Positions 32,647-42,000 of a stretch of DNA of 64,000 bases are shown here, in pieces. Under the pieces are notes generated by a model, which saw only the letters and a list, made by a program, of their open reading frames with translations, was not told the DNA's origin and made no database searches. Origin of the DNA: Actinokineospora pegani (GTDB lineage Bacteria; Actinomycetota; Actinomycetes; Mycobacteriales; Pseudonocardiaceae); contig NZ_WHOL01000107.1 of the NCBI RefSeq assembly GCF_009745975.1, positions 124,001 through 188,000 of the forward strand, given 5' to 3'. The stretch's first letter is position 1; every line of letters starts with the position of its first letter. Both the position numbers and the translations under genes were made by a program.

Positions 32647-33642
32647 TCACAACAGGTGGTGCGCGTCGTCCTGTGGGCCGATCTCCACCAGCAGGGCGCT
32701 CCAGGCGGCGACCGGGCTCACGTTCAGCAGCACGACGCGGTCACCAGGGCCGAGTTCACCCCGGTCGAGGGCGGTGTAGAGGTTGAGGAAGACGTCGTTG
32801 GGGCCCAGGTGGCCGTAGCGGGTCAGGTTGTCGTGGCAGGACTTGGCGAGGGGGGCGCCGAGGATCTCCTCGTAGACGCGCAGTGAGGTGGCCGACAGGT
32901 TCTGGCTGATGTAACAGGCCACATCGGCGGCAAGCAGGCCGTTGCGGTGCAGGAGCCGCTCGGTGACGGCGCGCAGCCGCTTGCGCGTCTCGAGGGTCAG
33001 GTGGAACGAGTACGTCGGAAGGTCGGCGCACTCCTCACGCCACTGGGGGAAGGGGCGGTCGCGGTAGTCGACCCGGAACAGGTCGGCGTAGTCGCCGTTG
33101 GTCTCCAAGACCATGTCGCGCACGCGCAGCGGGCCCTCTCTGGTGACGACCAGGGCCCCGCCGCTGTCGCCGTTGAGGGTCACCGGGTGGCGGTAGCGGC
33201 CAGGGGTCGCCGGTTTGCTGCCGTGGGCCACCAGGACGGTGCGCAGGTCCGGGTCGGCGCGCAGCAGGCCGTCGGCGGTGAGCAGGGCCGGGGTCAGGGA
33301 CGCGCAGCCGAGGCCGCCGACGGCGAAGGTGATGGCCCGGTGGGCGCCGAGGACGCTCTGCAGGCGGGTGGCCTCGGAGCTGATGAGGGTGTCCGGGGCG
33401 CGGGATTCGATGACCAGCAGGACGTCCACGTCGTCGGGTTCGCGGTCCGCCGCGGCCAGGGCGCGGCGGGCCGCGTGGGCGGCCAGGTCAGTGGTGCTCA
33501 GGGAGTCGTCGACGGCGACGCTGTCGATGCCCAGGGCGGCGCAGGTGGCGCGTTCGGCGGGGGACAGGTCGGCCAGTTCGGGCAGGTCCGCGGCGGGCAC
33601 CGGGTCGGGCAGGTGCCAGCCCGCGGCCGCCAGGGCGATCAC
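32647..33642 (-). CDS. KAS III-like (FabH-fold) condensing enzyme or acyltransferase
   Basis: 331 residues with the thiolase fold of ketoacyl-ACP synthase III. The nucleophile is probably the Cys in VGGLGCASL (about residue 112). The usual HQAN histidine motif is replaced by ISQNLSA (about 245). The usual Asn of YGNT is replaced by His in RYGHLGPND (about 278). A Cys with altered His/Asn positions is typical of KAS III relatives that transfer acyl groups or act on carrier-bound intermediates (CerJ/PqsC-like behaviour) rather than decarboxylating malonyl-ACP. GTG 33642 overlaps the stop of the KS/NRPS gene, so it is coupled to it. It could prime, release or modify that line's product. Confidence 0.8.
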   Translation of the reverse strand: MIALAAAGWHLPDPVPAADLPELADLSPAERATCAALGIDSVAVDDSLSTTDLAAHAARRALAAADREPDDVDVLLVIESRAPDTLISSEATRLQSVLGAHRAITFAVGGLGCASLTPALLTADGLLRADPDLRTVLVAHGSKPATPGRYRHPVTLNGDSGGALVVTREGPLRVRDMVLETNGDYADLFRVDYRDRPFPQWREECADLPTYSFHLTLETRKRLRAVTERLLHRNGLLAADVACYISQNLSATSLRVYEEILGAPLAKSCHDNLTRYGHLGPNDVFLNLYTALDRGELGPGDRVVLLNVSPVAAWSALLVEIGPQDDAHHLL

Positions 33643-36600
33643 GCGTCCGCCAGGTCGGTGAAGGCGGCGCCGATCCGCTCGGCCATGCCGTCGAGTTCGG
33701 CCTGCCCGAAGTGGCTCGCGCTGGTCAGCTCCACGCACAGCCGGGACTCGCGCTCGGCGACGGCGACGATCAGCGGGAACCAGGAGGAGACCGCCTGCTT
33801 CAGGTTCACCGACAGGTCCCACCGCGTGCGGACCAGCCGCACGCCCGCGTCGAAGGCGGCGATGTCGCTGGGGGCGTGCAGCAGGATGGCCCGCGGCTCG
33901 GGCAGCGCCCGGAACCGGGCGACCGCCGCGTTGGTGGGCGACAGGTACCGCAGCAGGCCGTGGCCGACGCCGTCGTTGGGCACCGACCGGACCCGGTCGA
34001 CGACCTCGGGCAGGCAGTCCCGCGCGCCCGCGCCCGGTTCGACCGGCACCACGACCGGGTGCAGGGTGGTGAACCAGCCCACCGCCGGTCCCCGGCCCGC
34101 GTGCCGGTAGGCGTTGGGCGTGGCCTCGCCCTCCACGGTGAGGTACGCGCCCGCCGTCCCGGCCCACCGGGCCAGCCCGTGCGCCACCGCGCACAGCGCG
34201 ATCTCCCGCTCGGTCGCGGTGTCCGAGGCCGGGGCGGTGTCGAGGAAGTGCCGCGCCGTGCCGCCCCCGCCTGCTCCGGACAGCGGGCCGAGGTCGGCTC
34301 CCGCGCCCGCGATGGTCGTCCAGTAGTCCAGCTCGGCGGCCAGGGTGTCGGAGGTGGACATGTCGCGCAGGTGCTCCGACCACCGCCGCCACCCCGGCGG
34401 GTGCGGCTGGGGCGCGGGGGAGCGGCCCGCGACCAGGTCGGTCAGCGCGGTGTCCAGGTCGTCGACGAGCACGACGGTGGACATGTTGTCGAAGACGAAG
34501 TGGTGGACCAGCAGCAGGAGCAGGCCGCCCCGGCCGTGGCCGCGCTGGTAGTAGCGGGCGCGCACCACCGGTCCGCGCTTGAGGTCGAGGTCGGCGCGCA
34601 GGGCCCGGCAGTCGGCCGCGACCCGCTCGCGTTCGCGCTGTTCGTCCATCGGCGGCAGGACCGCGACGTCGAACGGGGTGTCGCCGGGCGGGGCGCACTC
34701 GGCGTGCACGCTGAGGCTGTTGCCGCGGAAGCGGTAGCGCAGCGGCTCGTGCCGGGCCATCAGGTGCTCGACCGCGGCGCGGGCGTGCTCGGCGGTGACG
34801 GCGGCGGAGGTCATCTCCAGCGCGTGCACCTCGACGAAGTCCGTGCTGCCCTCGGGCATGTGCTCCAGGAAGTGGTGCATGATCGGGGTCAGTGGGATCG
34901 GCCGGACGGGCGCCGCGACCGGGGCCGCCGCCTCCCGGTCCTGCCCGTCCACCACCGCGACCTGGGCCAGTTCGTCGATGGTGCGGCACTGCAACAGCTG
35001 CTGCGGGGTGACGTGCACGCCTGCCTTGGCCGCCCGGGCGGCCACCCGGACGCCCAGGACCGAGTCGCCGCCGAGGTCGAAGAAGTTGTCGGCCGGTTTG
35101 ACCTCGTCGAGGGCCAGCAGGTCGGCGACCACGGCGGTGAGGACCTGCTCGGCGCGGTGCGCGCCGGTCCCGTCGGTGGGGCTGGCGGGTGCGCGCATGG
35201 GTGGGATGTCCCTCCACTGTGGAGCCGGCTGGGGCGGTGCGGCCGGGCGGCCGGGGTCGGCTGTGACTTCGGAGATGATCTCCGGTAGCTCCCGCGCCAG
35301 CCGCTCGGCCGTGGCGCGGTCGAACAGGGCGGTGGCGTACTCGACGTAGCCGCTCATCGGGCCCTCGCCCTGGTCGACCACCCCCACGGTCAGGTCGAAC
35401 TTCGCGGTTCCGGGGGCGATCCCGACGACGGCGCCGTCGAGGTAGCGGGAGCAGCCCAGCCCGCCCAGCCCGCCCAGCTCGGCGGTGTCCTGCGGCACGT
35501 TCTGGTAGGTGTAGACCACGTCGAACAGCGGGTGCCTGCCGGGATCGCGGCGGCCGAGCACCTCGGCGACGATCTTCTCCAGCGGCACCTCCTCGTGGTC
35601 GAGCACGTCGGCGACCGTGCGGGCGCAGCGGCCCACCAGCTCGGTGAACGACGGGTCGCCGTCGGTGCTGGTGCGGAACGGCAGGACGTTGTTGAAGTAG
35701 CCGATGAGGTCGTGGGTGGCGGGGTTCACCCGCCCGGAGGTGGCCACCCCGATCACCACGTCGGTGTGCCCGGCCCAGCGGTGCAGCAGGGTGTCGACCA
35801 CCGCGAGCATGGTGACGAAGGTGGTCACCCCCTGCTGCCCGCTGAACCGGCGCACCCGCTCGGCCTGCTCCGCGCCCACCGCGAACTCCACTACCGCGCC
35901 CGTGAAGTCGCGGACCGCTGGGCGGGGGCGGTCCAGCGGCAGCTCGCCCACGCGCAGACCCGCCAGCGCGCCGCGCCAGAACCGCAGGCCCTCGGCCAGC
36001 ACGCCGTCGGCCAGCCTGCGGCGCTGCCAGGCGGCGAAGTCGGCGTACTGGGCCCGCAACTGCGGCAGCTCGGGCGCCCGCCCGCTCAGCCGCGCCTGGT
36101 AGAACTCGGTCAGGTCGCGGAAGAACGCCGTGGGCGACCAGCCGTCGAAGACGACGTGGTGGTAGGTCCACACCAGCACGTGGTCGTCGTCGCCCAGCCG
36201 CAGCAGCGTGCTGCGCACCAGTGGGCCCTCGGCCAGGTCGAAGGGCAGCAGCGCGTCCTCGTCGATCAGCCGCCGGGCCGCGCGGTGCCGTTCGCCCCCG
36301 GGCAGCGCGGACAGGTCGCGCACCGCCAGCCGGGGTTCCTCGGTGCGGACCAGGGCGTGCGGCACGCCGTCGTCGTCGGCGGTGATCCGGGTGCGCAGCA
36401 CCTCGTGCCTGGCGATCAGGTCGCGCACGGCCGAGGCGAGCGCGGCCTGGTCCAGCGGTCCGCTCAGACGCAGGTCGTGGGTGATGTTGTAGAGCGGGGT
36501 GCCCGGGTTGAGCTGGTCGAGGTACCAGAGCTGTTCCTGGCCGAAGGACACCGGCAGCGGCCCGCCCCGGGGGATCACCGGGATGTCCTGGTGGGCGCCG

Positions 36601-39038
36601 CCCCCCGCCCCGCCCTCCGCGTGGAGCTGGGCCACCCTGGCGGCGAGGTCGCGCACGGTCCGGTGGGCGTAGAGGTCGGCGAAGGTGAGCTGGATGCCGA
36701 ACTCGCCCTCCAGCGAGCGCAGCACGCTGATCCCGGCGATGGAGGTGCCGCCGAGGGCGAAGTAGTCCGAGTCGGGCCCCAGGTCCTCCACGCCCAGCAC
36801 CCGCTGCCACACCGCCATGACGCGGTCCTCCGGCGCGCCGGTCACCGGCACCGGCACCGGCACCGGCGCGGGCCGGGTGGGCGGCGCGGCGGGCGACTCG
36901 ATCGGGCGGCACCAGCAGCGCAGCGGGTCGAACGGGTAGGTCGGCGCCGGGATGCGGGGGATGGCCGCGCCCGCGTAGTGGGCGTCCCAGTCGAGGCGGA
37001 CGCCGAGCCGGTGCAGCGCGCCGAGCTGGCGCAGCACGCCCCCGCGACCGGGCGCGGCGAACAGCTCCACCCGGGGCAGCTCGGGCCGCAACCGGCGCAG
37101 TTGCCCGGCGAGCACGCCGGTGGCCAGGTCGACGAGCACCGCGCCGTCGCGGGCGAACCGCTCGGCGACGCCCGCCAGCCGCGCGTGGTCCAGCTCGCCG
37201 GTCACGGCCATCCCCGCCGCGGTCCGCACGGCGTCGTCGAGGGTCATCTCCTCGCGCGCCACGCGCACCACCAGGTTCCCGGCCCCCGAGCCGACCAGGT
37301 GGTCGTGGCGCACACCCAGCGAGCGGGCCAGGGCGAGTAGGGCCACACCGGTGGCGACCAGCCGGGCGGCGGGGGCCTCCGGCAGCGGGGTGTCCGCCAG
37401 GGCGGGGAACGTCGCGCACAGCTCCCGCCAGGTCTGCTCCTCCACGACCGCGTCACCCGAGAGCAGCACGACCACCGGCCGCTCGCCGGGGGCGGGCTCC
37501 TGCGGCGGTGCCGCGGCGCGCAAGGCGTCGGCGAGCTCCCGGGTTGTCCGCGCGGTGAACGCGCCGCGGTAGGGGTGGTCGTCGCGACACCGGTTCATCG
37601 CGTGCGCGACGGTCCGCAGGTCGTGCTCGGTGCCCGCGGCGAAGTCGGCCAGCCGCTCGCAGTAGCGGCCGAACGCCGAGGCCGACTTGGCCGAGACGGT
37701 GACCAGCTCGGCGCCCAGGTCCGGCACGGCGGTGGCGGCCGGGGGCGGGGCCTGCTCCACCACGGCGTGCACGTTGGTGCCGGTCATGCCGAAGGCACTG
37801 ACCCCCGCGCGCCGCGGCGCGTCCGGCGGCTGGGACCACGGCGTGCGGGCGGGGTTGACGTGCACCGGGCCGGAGAGGTCGAGCATCGGGTTGGGGGTGG
37901 TGAAGTGCGCGGTCGGGTACAGCTCACCCCGCTGCACCGCCAGCAGCGCCTTGAGCAGCCCGGCCATCCCGGCGGCGCTGTCGAGGTGCCCGATGTTGCC
38001 CTTGACCGAGCCGATGGGGCAGCCGGGGGCGGGCGCCCCCGCGTCGGCGAAGGCCTGCCGCAGCGCGTCGACCTCGATCACGTCACCCAGCGGCGTCGCC
38101 GAGCCGTGGCACTCCACGTAGCCGATCGAGCCCGCATCGACCCCGGCGTCGCGCCAGGCCGCGGTGACCACCTCGGTCTGCGCCCGCCTGCTCGGCGCGC
38201 CCATGCTGGCCATGCGGTGCCCGTTGTGGTTGACCGCGATCCCCTTGATGACCGCGTGCACGGGGTCGCCCGCCGCCACCGCGTCGGCCAGCCTGCGCAG
38301 CAGCACGACCGCGCCGCCCTCGCCCGCCGCCGCGCCGGTGGCCCGCTCGTCGAAGGGCCTGCACCGCCCGTCGGTGGTCTCCACCCCGCGCGCCGGGACG
38401 TGGCCCTCGGCCGCGATGAGCACCGGCCGCACGCTGATGCCGCCCGCCAGCGCCAGGTCGGCGTCGCCGCGGCGCAGTTCGGCCACCGCCTGGGCGAGCG
38501 CGGTCAGGGCGCTGCTGCACGCGGTGTCGACGGTGTACGCCGACCCGGTGAGGTCGAAGTGGTAGGCGATCCGCGCCGCCAGCGACGCGGGCAGCGATCC
38601 CAGCGTCTGCAGGGGGTCGTCGTCGGTGTAGAGGGTGTCGTAGTCGGAGCGGGCGTGGCCGAGGACCACCGCCGTCCGCGAGCCTTTGAGCCCCTCCGGG
38701 CGCAGGCACGCGTCCTCGATGGCCGCGTGCGCCAACTGCATGAGCAGCCGGTGGTGCGGGTCCATCGCCTCCGCCTCGCGCAGCGGGATGCCGAAGAACC
38801 GGTGGTCGAACAGGTCGATCCGGTCCAGGTGGGCCATGGGCAGGTAGTCGGTGCCCGGCGCGCCCCCGGTGTGGCGCACCCGCGTCGGCGTCGGCGGCGC
38901 CACCCGGTCCTCGCCCGCGGCCAGCAGCCGGTGCAGCTCGTCGAGGTCGCGGGCGCCGGGCAGCAGCGCGCCCACCCCGATGACGGCGATCTCCCCGCCC
39001 GACACGTCCCGGTCCGCCACGCCGTTCTCCTGTCTCAC
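33639..39038 (-). CDS. Hybrid PKS/NRPS protein: KS-(degenerate AT-like)-T-C-T-E-like, no A domain
   Basis: 1,799 residues. KS (about 15-430) is intact: Cys in DTACSSAL, His in HGSATPLGD and His in GNIGHLDSAAG. Residues about 440-720 look like an eroded acyltransferase: the GHSxG region reads VGSGAGN. Then a carrier (GGTSI about 762), C (HHVVFDG about 965), carrier (GGDSV about 1323) and a C-terminal epimerase-like domain (about 1370-1799). The last reads HHFVFDN instead of HHxxxDG, EGEATPN instead of EGHGRE, but keeps VGWFT and VPNDGVGHG. With no active AT or A domain, malonyl and amino acid must be supplied in trans. ATG 39038 overlaps the previous gene's stop (ATGA), and its own stop overlaps the KAS III start. 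Confidence 0.9.
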   Translation of the reverse strand: MRQENGVADRDVSGGEIAVIGVGALLPGARDLDELHRLLAAGEDRVAPPTPTRVRHTGGAPGTDYLPMAHLDRIDLFDHRFFGIPLREAEAMDPHHRLLMQLAHAAIEDACLRPEGLKGSRTAVVLGHARSDYDTLYTDDDPLQTLGSLPASLAARIAYHFDLTGSAYTVDTACSSALTALAQAVAELRRGDADLALAGGISVRPVLIAAEGHVPARGVETTDGRCRPFDERATGAAAGEGGAVVLLRRLADAVAAGDPVHAVIKGIAVNHNGHRMASMGAPSRRAQTEVVTAAWRDAGVDAGSIGYVECHGSATPLGDVIEVDALRQAFADAGAPAPGCPIGSVKGNIGHLDSAAGMAGLLKALLAVQRGELYPTAHFTTPNPMLDLSGPVHVNPARTPWSQPPDAPRRAGVSAFGMTGTNVHAVVEQAPPPAATAVPDLGAELVTVSAKSASAFGRYCERLADFAAGTEHDLRTVAHAMNRCRDDHPYRGAFTARTTRELADALRAAAPPQEPAPGERPVVVLLSGDAVVEEQTWRELCATFPALADTPLPEAPAARLVATGVALLALARSLGVRHDHLVGSGAGNLVVRVAREEMTLDDAVRTAAGMAVTGELDHARLAGVAERFARDGAVLVDLATGVLAGQLRRLRPELPRVELFAAPGRGGVLRQLGALHRLGVRLDWDAHYAGAAIPRIPAPTYPFDPLRCWCRPIESPAAPPTRPAPVPVPVPVTGAPEDRVMAVWQRVLGVEDLGPDSDYFALGGTSIAGISVLRSLEGEFGIQLTFADLYAHRTVRDLAARVAQLHAEGGAGGGAHQDIPVIPRGGPLPVSFGQEQLWYLDQLNPGTPLYNITHDLRLSGPLDQAALASAVRDLIARHEVLRTRITADDDGVPHALVRTEEPRLAVRDLSALPGGERHRAARRLIDEDALLPFDLAEGPLVRSTLLRLGDDDHVLVWTYHHVVFDGWSPTAFFRDLTEFYQARLSGRAPELPQLRAQYADFAAWQRRRLADGVLAEGLRFWRGALAGLRVGELPLDRPRPAVRDFTGAVVEFAVGAEQAERVRRFSGQQGVTTFVTMLAVVDTLLHRWAGHTDVVIGVATSGRVNPATHDLIGYFNNVLPFRTSTDGDPSFTELVGRCARTVADVLDHEEVPLEKIVAEVLGRRDPGRHPLFDVVYTYQNVPQDTAELGGLGGLGCSRYLDGAVVGIAPGTAKFDLTVGVVDQGEGPMSGYVEYATALFDRATAERLARELPEIISEVTADPGRPAAPPQPAPQWRDIPPMRAPASPTDGTGAHRAEQVLTAVVADLLALDEVKPADNFFDLGGDSVLGVRVAARAAKAGVHVTPQQLLQCRTIDELAQVAVVDGQDREAAAPVAAPVRPIPLTPIMHHFLEHMPEGSTDFVEVHALEMTSAAVTAEHARAAVEHLMARHEPLRYRFRGNSLSVHAECAPPGDTPFDVAVLPPMDEQRERERVAADCRALRADLDLKRGPVVRARYYQRGHGRGGLLLLLVHHFVFDNMSTVVLVDDLDTALTDLVAGRSPAPQPHPPGWRRWSEHLRDMSTSDTLAAELDYWTTIAGAGADLGPLSGAGGGGTARHFLDTAPASDTATEREIALCAVAHGLARWAGTAGAYLTVEGEATPNAYRHAGRGPAVGWFTTLHPVVVPVEPGAGARDCLPEVVDRVRSVPNDGVGHGLLRYLSPTNAAVARFRALPEPRAILLHAPSDIAAFDAGVRLVRTRWDLSVNLKQAVSSWFPLIVAVAERESRLCVELTSASHFGQAELDGMAERIGAAFTDLADA

Positions 39039-42000
39039 AGCTCGTAATCACGCGAATCGGACGCCGCCCGCTGCCCGACGAAGGCGGCCAGCGCGCTGAC
39101 CGTGGGGTTGTCGAACAGCGCGTCCGGTGCGAGCGGCACGCCGAAGGCCGCCCCCACCCGGGCGGCGACCCGCGCGGCCAGCAGGGAGTCCCCGCCGATG
39201 GCGAAGAAGTCGTCCCCGGCCCCGACCCGCCGCACCGCCAGGACCTCGGCCCAGATGTCGGCCACGACCTGCTCGGCTGTCCCGCGCGGGGCGGTGGAAC
39301 CCCGCGCCAGGCCCGTCAGCAGCCCGGCCAGCTCGGCGCACAGCGCCTCGGCGGTCGCGGGGTCGAGCAGCCCCGGGTCGTGGCCCAGCCGCAGCACCAG
39401 CGGCCCACCCGGGCGGGAACCGCCTCGGACGACCAGGTGCAGTGGGTGGTTGGTGTCCCCCACGACGGCGATGCCGCTCAGCCGTGGTCCCCCCGCGTCC
39501 GGCGGGGCGACGTCCTGGGCCCAGCGCCCCCGTTCCCGTCGGGACCGGGTGCGCGACGCGTCGTGCCGGACGGACAGCGCCGCGACCGCCGTGCGCAGCG
39601 CCGCCCGGTCCACGCCCGGGGGCAGCTCCACCGCCACCCACCGGACCGTGTGCGCCTGCGCCGCCGCGGCGACCCCGGCCAGGGTCTGGTGCAGGAAGAC
39701 GTCCTTGGCGGTGATGCCCAGCCCCAGCTCCCGCGCCCGCGACACCACCTGGAGGCTGAGGATGGAATCGCCGCCCAGGGCGAAGAAGTTGTCGTCGGCG
39801 CCGACGCGCGCCACACCGAGCACCTCCGCCCAGACCCGCGCCAGCACCTCTTCGCCGCGCCCGCGCGGCGGGACGTGGGCCGGGGCCTGTCGCGCGGGCG
39901 GCGCGGGCAGCGCGCCGCGGTCGACCTTGCCGCTGGGCAGCAGCGGCAGGGCGTCGACCGGCACGATCACGGCGGGCACCAGGTGGCCGGGCAGGGTGGC
40001 GGCCAGGAACGCCCGCAGGTGCGCCCCGTCGACCGCGGCGGCGACCACGTGGGCGACGAGCCGCTTGTGCCCGGGCACGTGCTCGCGGGCGGACACGACC
40101 GCCTCGCTGACCGCCGGGTGCGCGCGCAGCGCGGCCTCGACCTCGCCCACCTCCACCCGGAAGCCGCGGACCTTGACCTGGTCGTCGGCCCGCCCGAGGA
40201 ACTCCAGCACCCCGGCGGGCGTCCAGCGGACCACGTCGCCGGTGCGGTAGAGCCGTTCGCCACGGCCGGACGGGTCGGCCACGAACCGCTGCGCGGTGCG
40301 CCCCGGGCGCCCGCCGTACCCGCGCGCCAGACCGGTCCCGCCCAGGTACAGCTCACCGGGAACGCCGACGGGGACGGGGGACAGGGCGCGGTCGAGCACG
40401 TGGCAGCGGGTGCCCGCGATCGGCCGCCCGATCGGCACCGGCGCCTCGCCCGGCCGCACGACGTGGGCGGTGGCGAAGGTCGTGCCCTCGGTGGGGCCGT
40501 ACCCGTCGACCAGCCGCAGGCCCGGCGCTCGGCGCAGGACCTCCGCGCAGCGCTCGGGGTCGAGCACGTCACCGCCCGCCGCCAGCAGGCGCAGGCCCGC
40601 GAACACCCCCGGGTCGGCCGCCGCCACCTCGTGGAACAGGCCCGCGGTCAACCACAGCGCGGTCACCGCCTCGGCGGCGAGGAACCGGCCCAGCTCGTCG
40701 GCCGAGAGCAGGCCGCGCACGCACAGCGCCACCCGGGCGCCGCTGAGCAGGGGCGCCCAGATCTCGAAGGTGGAGGCGTCGAACGCGGTCGTGGAGCACT
40801 GGGCCACCACGTCGTGCGGCCCGAGCCGCAGCGGTTCCCCGACGGCGAGGCGGGCGATCGAGCGGTGCTCCACCAGCACGCCCTTCGGCCTGCCGGTGGA
40901 GCCCGAGGTGAACATGACGTAGGCCCCGCCGCGCGGGTGGACCCGCACCGGCGGCGCGTGCCCGGGGCCCCTCGACCAGGCGCCGTCGTCCATCACCACC
41001 GCGGGGGACCCGGCGGGGAGCCGGTCGCGCAGGTCCGCGTGGGTCAGCACCAGCCCGGTCCCGGAGTCGGCGGCCATCAGCGCCAGCCGGGCGGGCGGGT
41101 AGTCGGGGTCCAGCGGCACGTACGCCCCGCCCGCCTTGAGCACGGCGAGCATCGCCACGATGACGTCGACGCCGCGCGGCAGGCACAGCCCCACGCGGTC
41201 CTCGGGGCGCACACCCCGTTCCAGCAGCCCGTGCGCCAGCCGGTTGGCCGCGGTGTCCAGCTCCCGGTAGGTCAACGCCACGCCGTCGCAGGTGAGGGCG
41301 ACCGCGTCGGGGTGCGCGGCGGCGCGCGCGGCGAACTGTTCGTGCACGCAGCGGTCGGCGGTGGCCTCGCCCACGGACCACTCGGCCAGCAGCCGCCGCT
41401 CGGCGGGCGGGACCAGCGGCAGCCGGGCCAGCCGCCCGTGCGGGTCCGCGGCCACCCCGGCGAGCAGCACCGACAACTGGTCGGCCATCCGCGCCACCGT
41501 GGACGCCTCGAACAGGTCGGTGCTGTACTCCAGCTCCACCCGCAGGCCGTCGCCGGTGCGGGCGTACTCCACGGTCAGGTCGAACGCGGCCGTCCGGCTC
41601 GGCAGCTCGGCCTCGGCGACCTCCAGCCCGGCCAGCCGGGGCGTCCCCCCCGGCGCGTCGCGCAGCAGCACCATCACCTGCGCCAGCGGTGAGCGGCTCA
41701 GGTCGCGCTCGGGGTGCAGCAGCTCCACCAGGCGGTCGAACGGGACCGCGTCGTGGTCGAGGGCGTCGAGGACGGTCTCGCGGACCCGGTCGAGCAGCTC
41801 GGCGAACGACAGCGCACCGTCCACGTCGGAGCGGATGACCACGGTGCCGACGAAGAACCCGACCAGGCCCGCCACCGCCGCCCGGTCGCGCCCGGAGGTG
41901 GCGGTGCCCACCGCGACGTCGCGCTGGCCGCCGCGCCTGCCCAGGAACACCTGGGTCGCCGCGACCAGCGTCATGAACAGCGAGGCGCCCCGCTCGCGGC

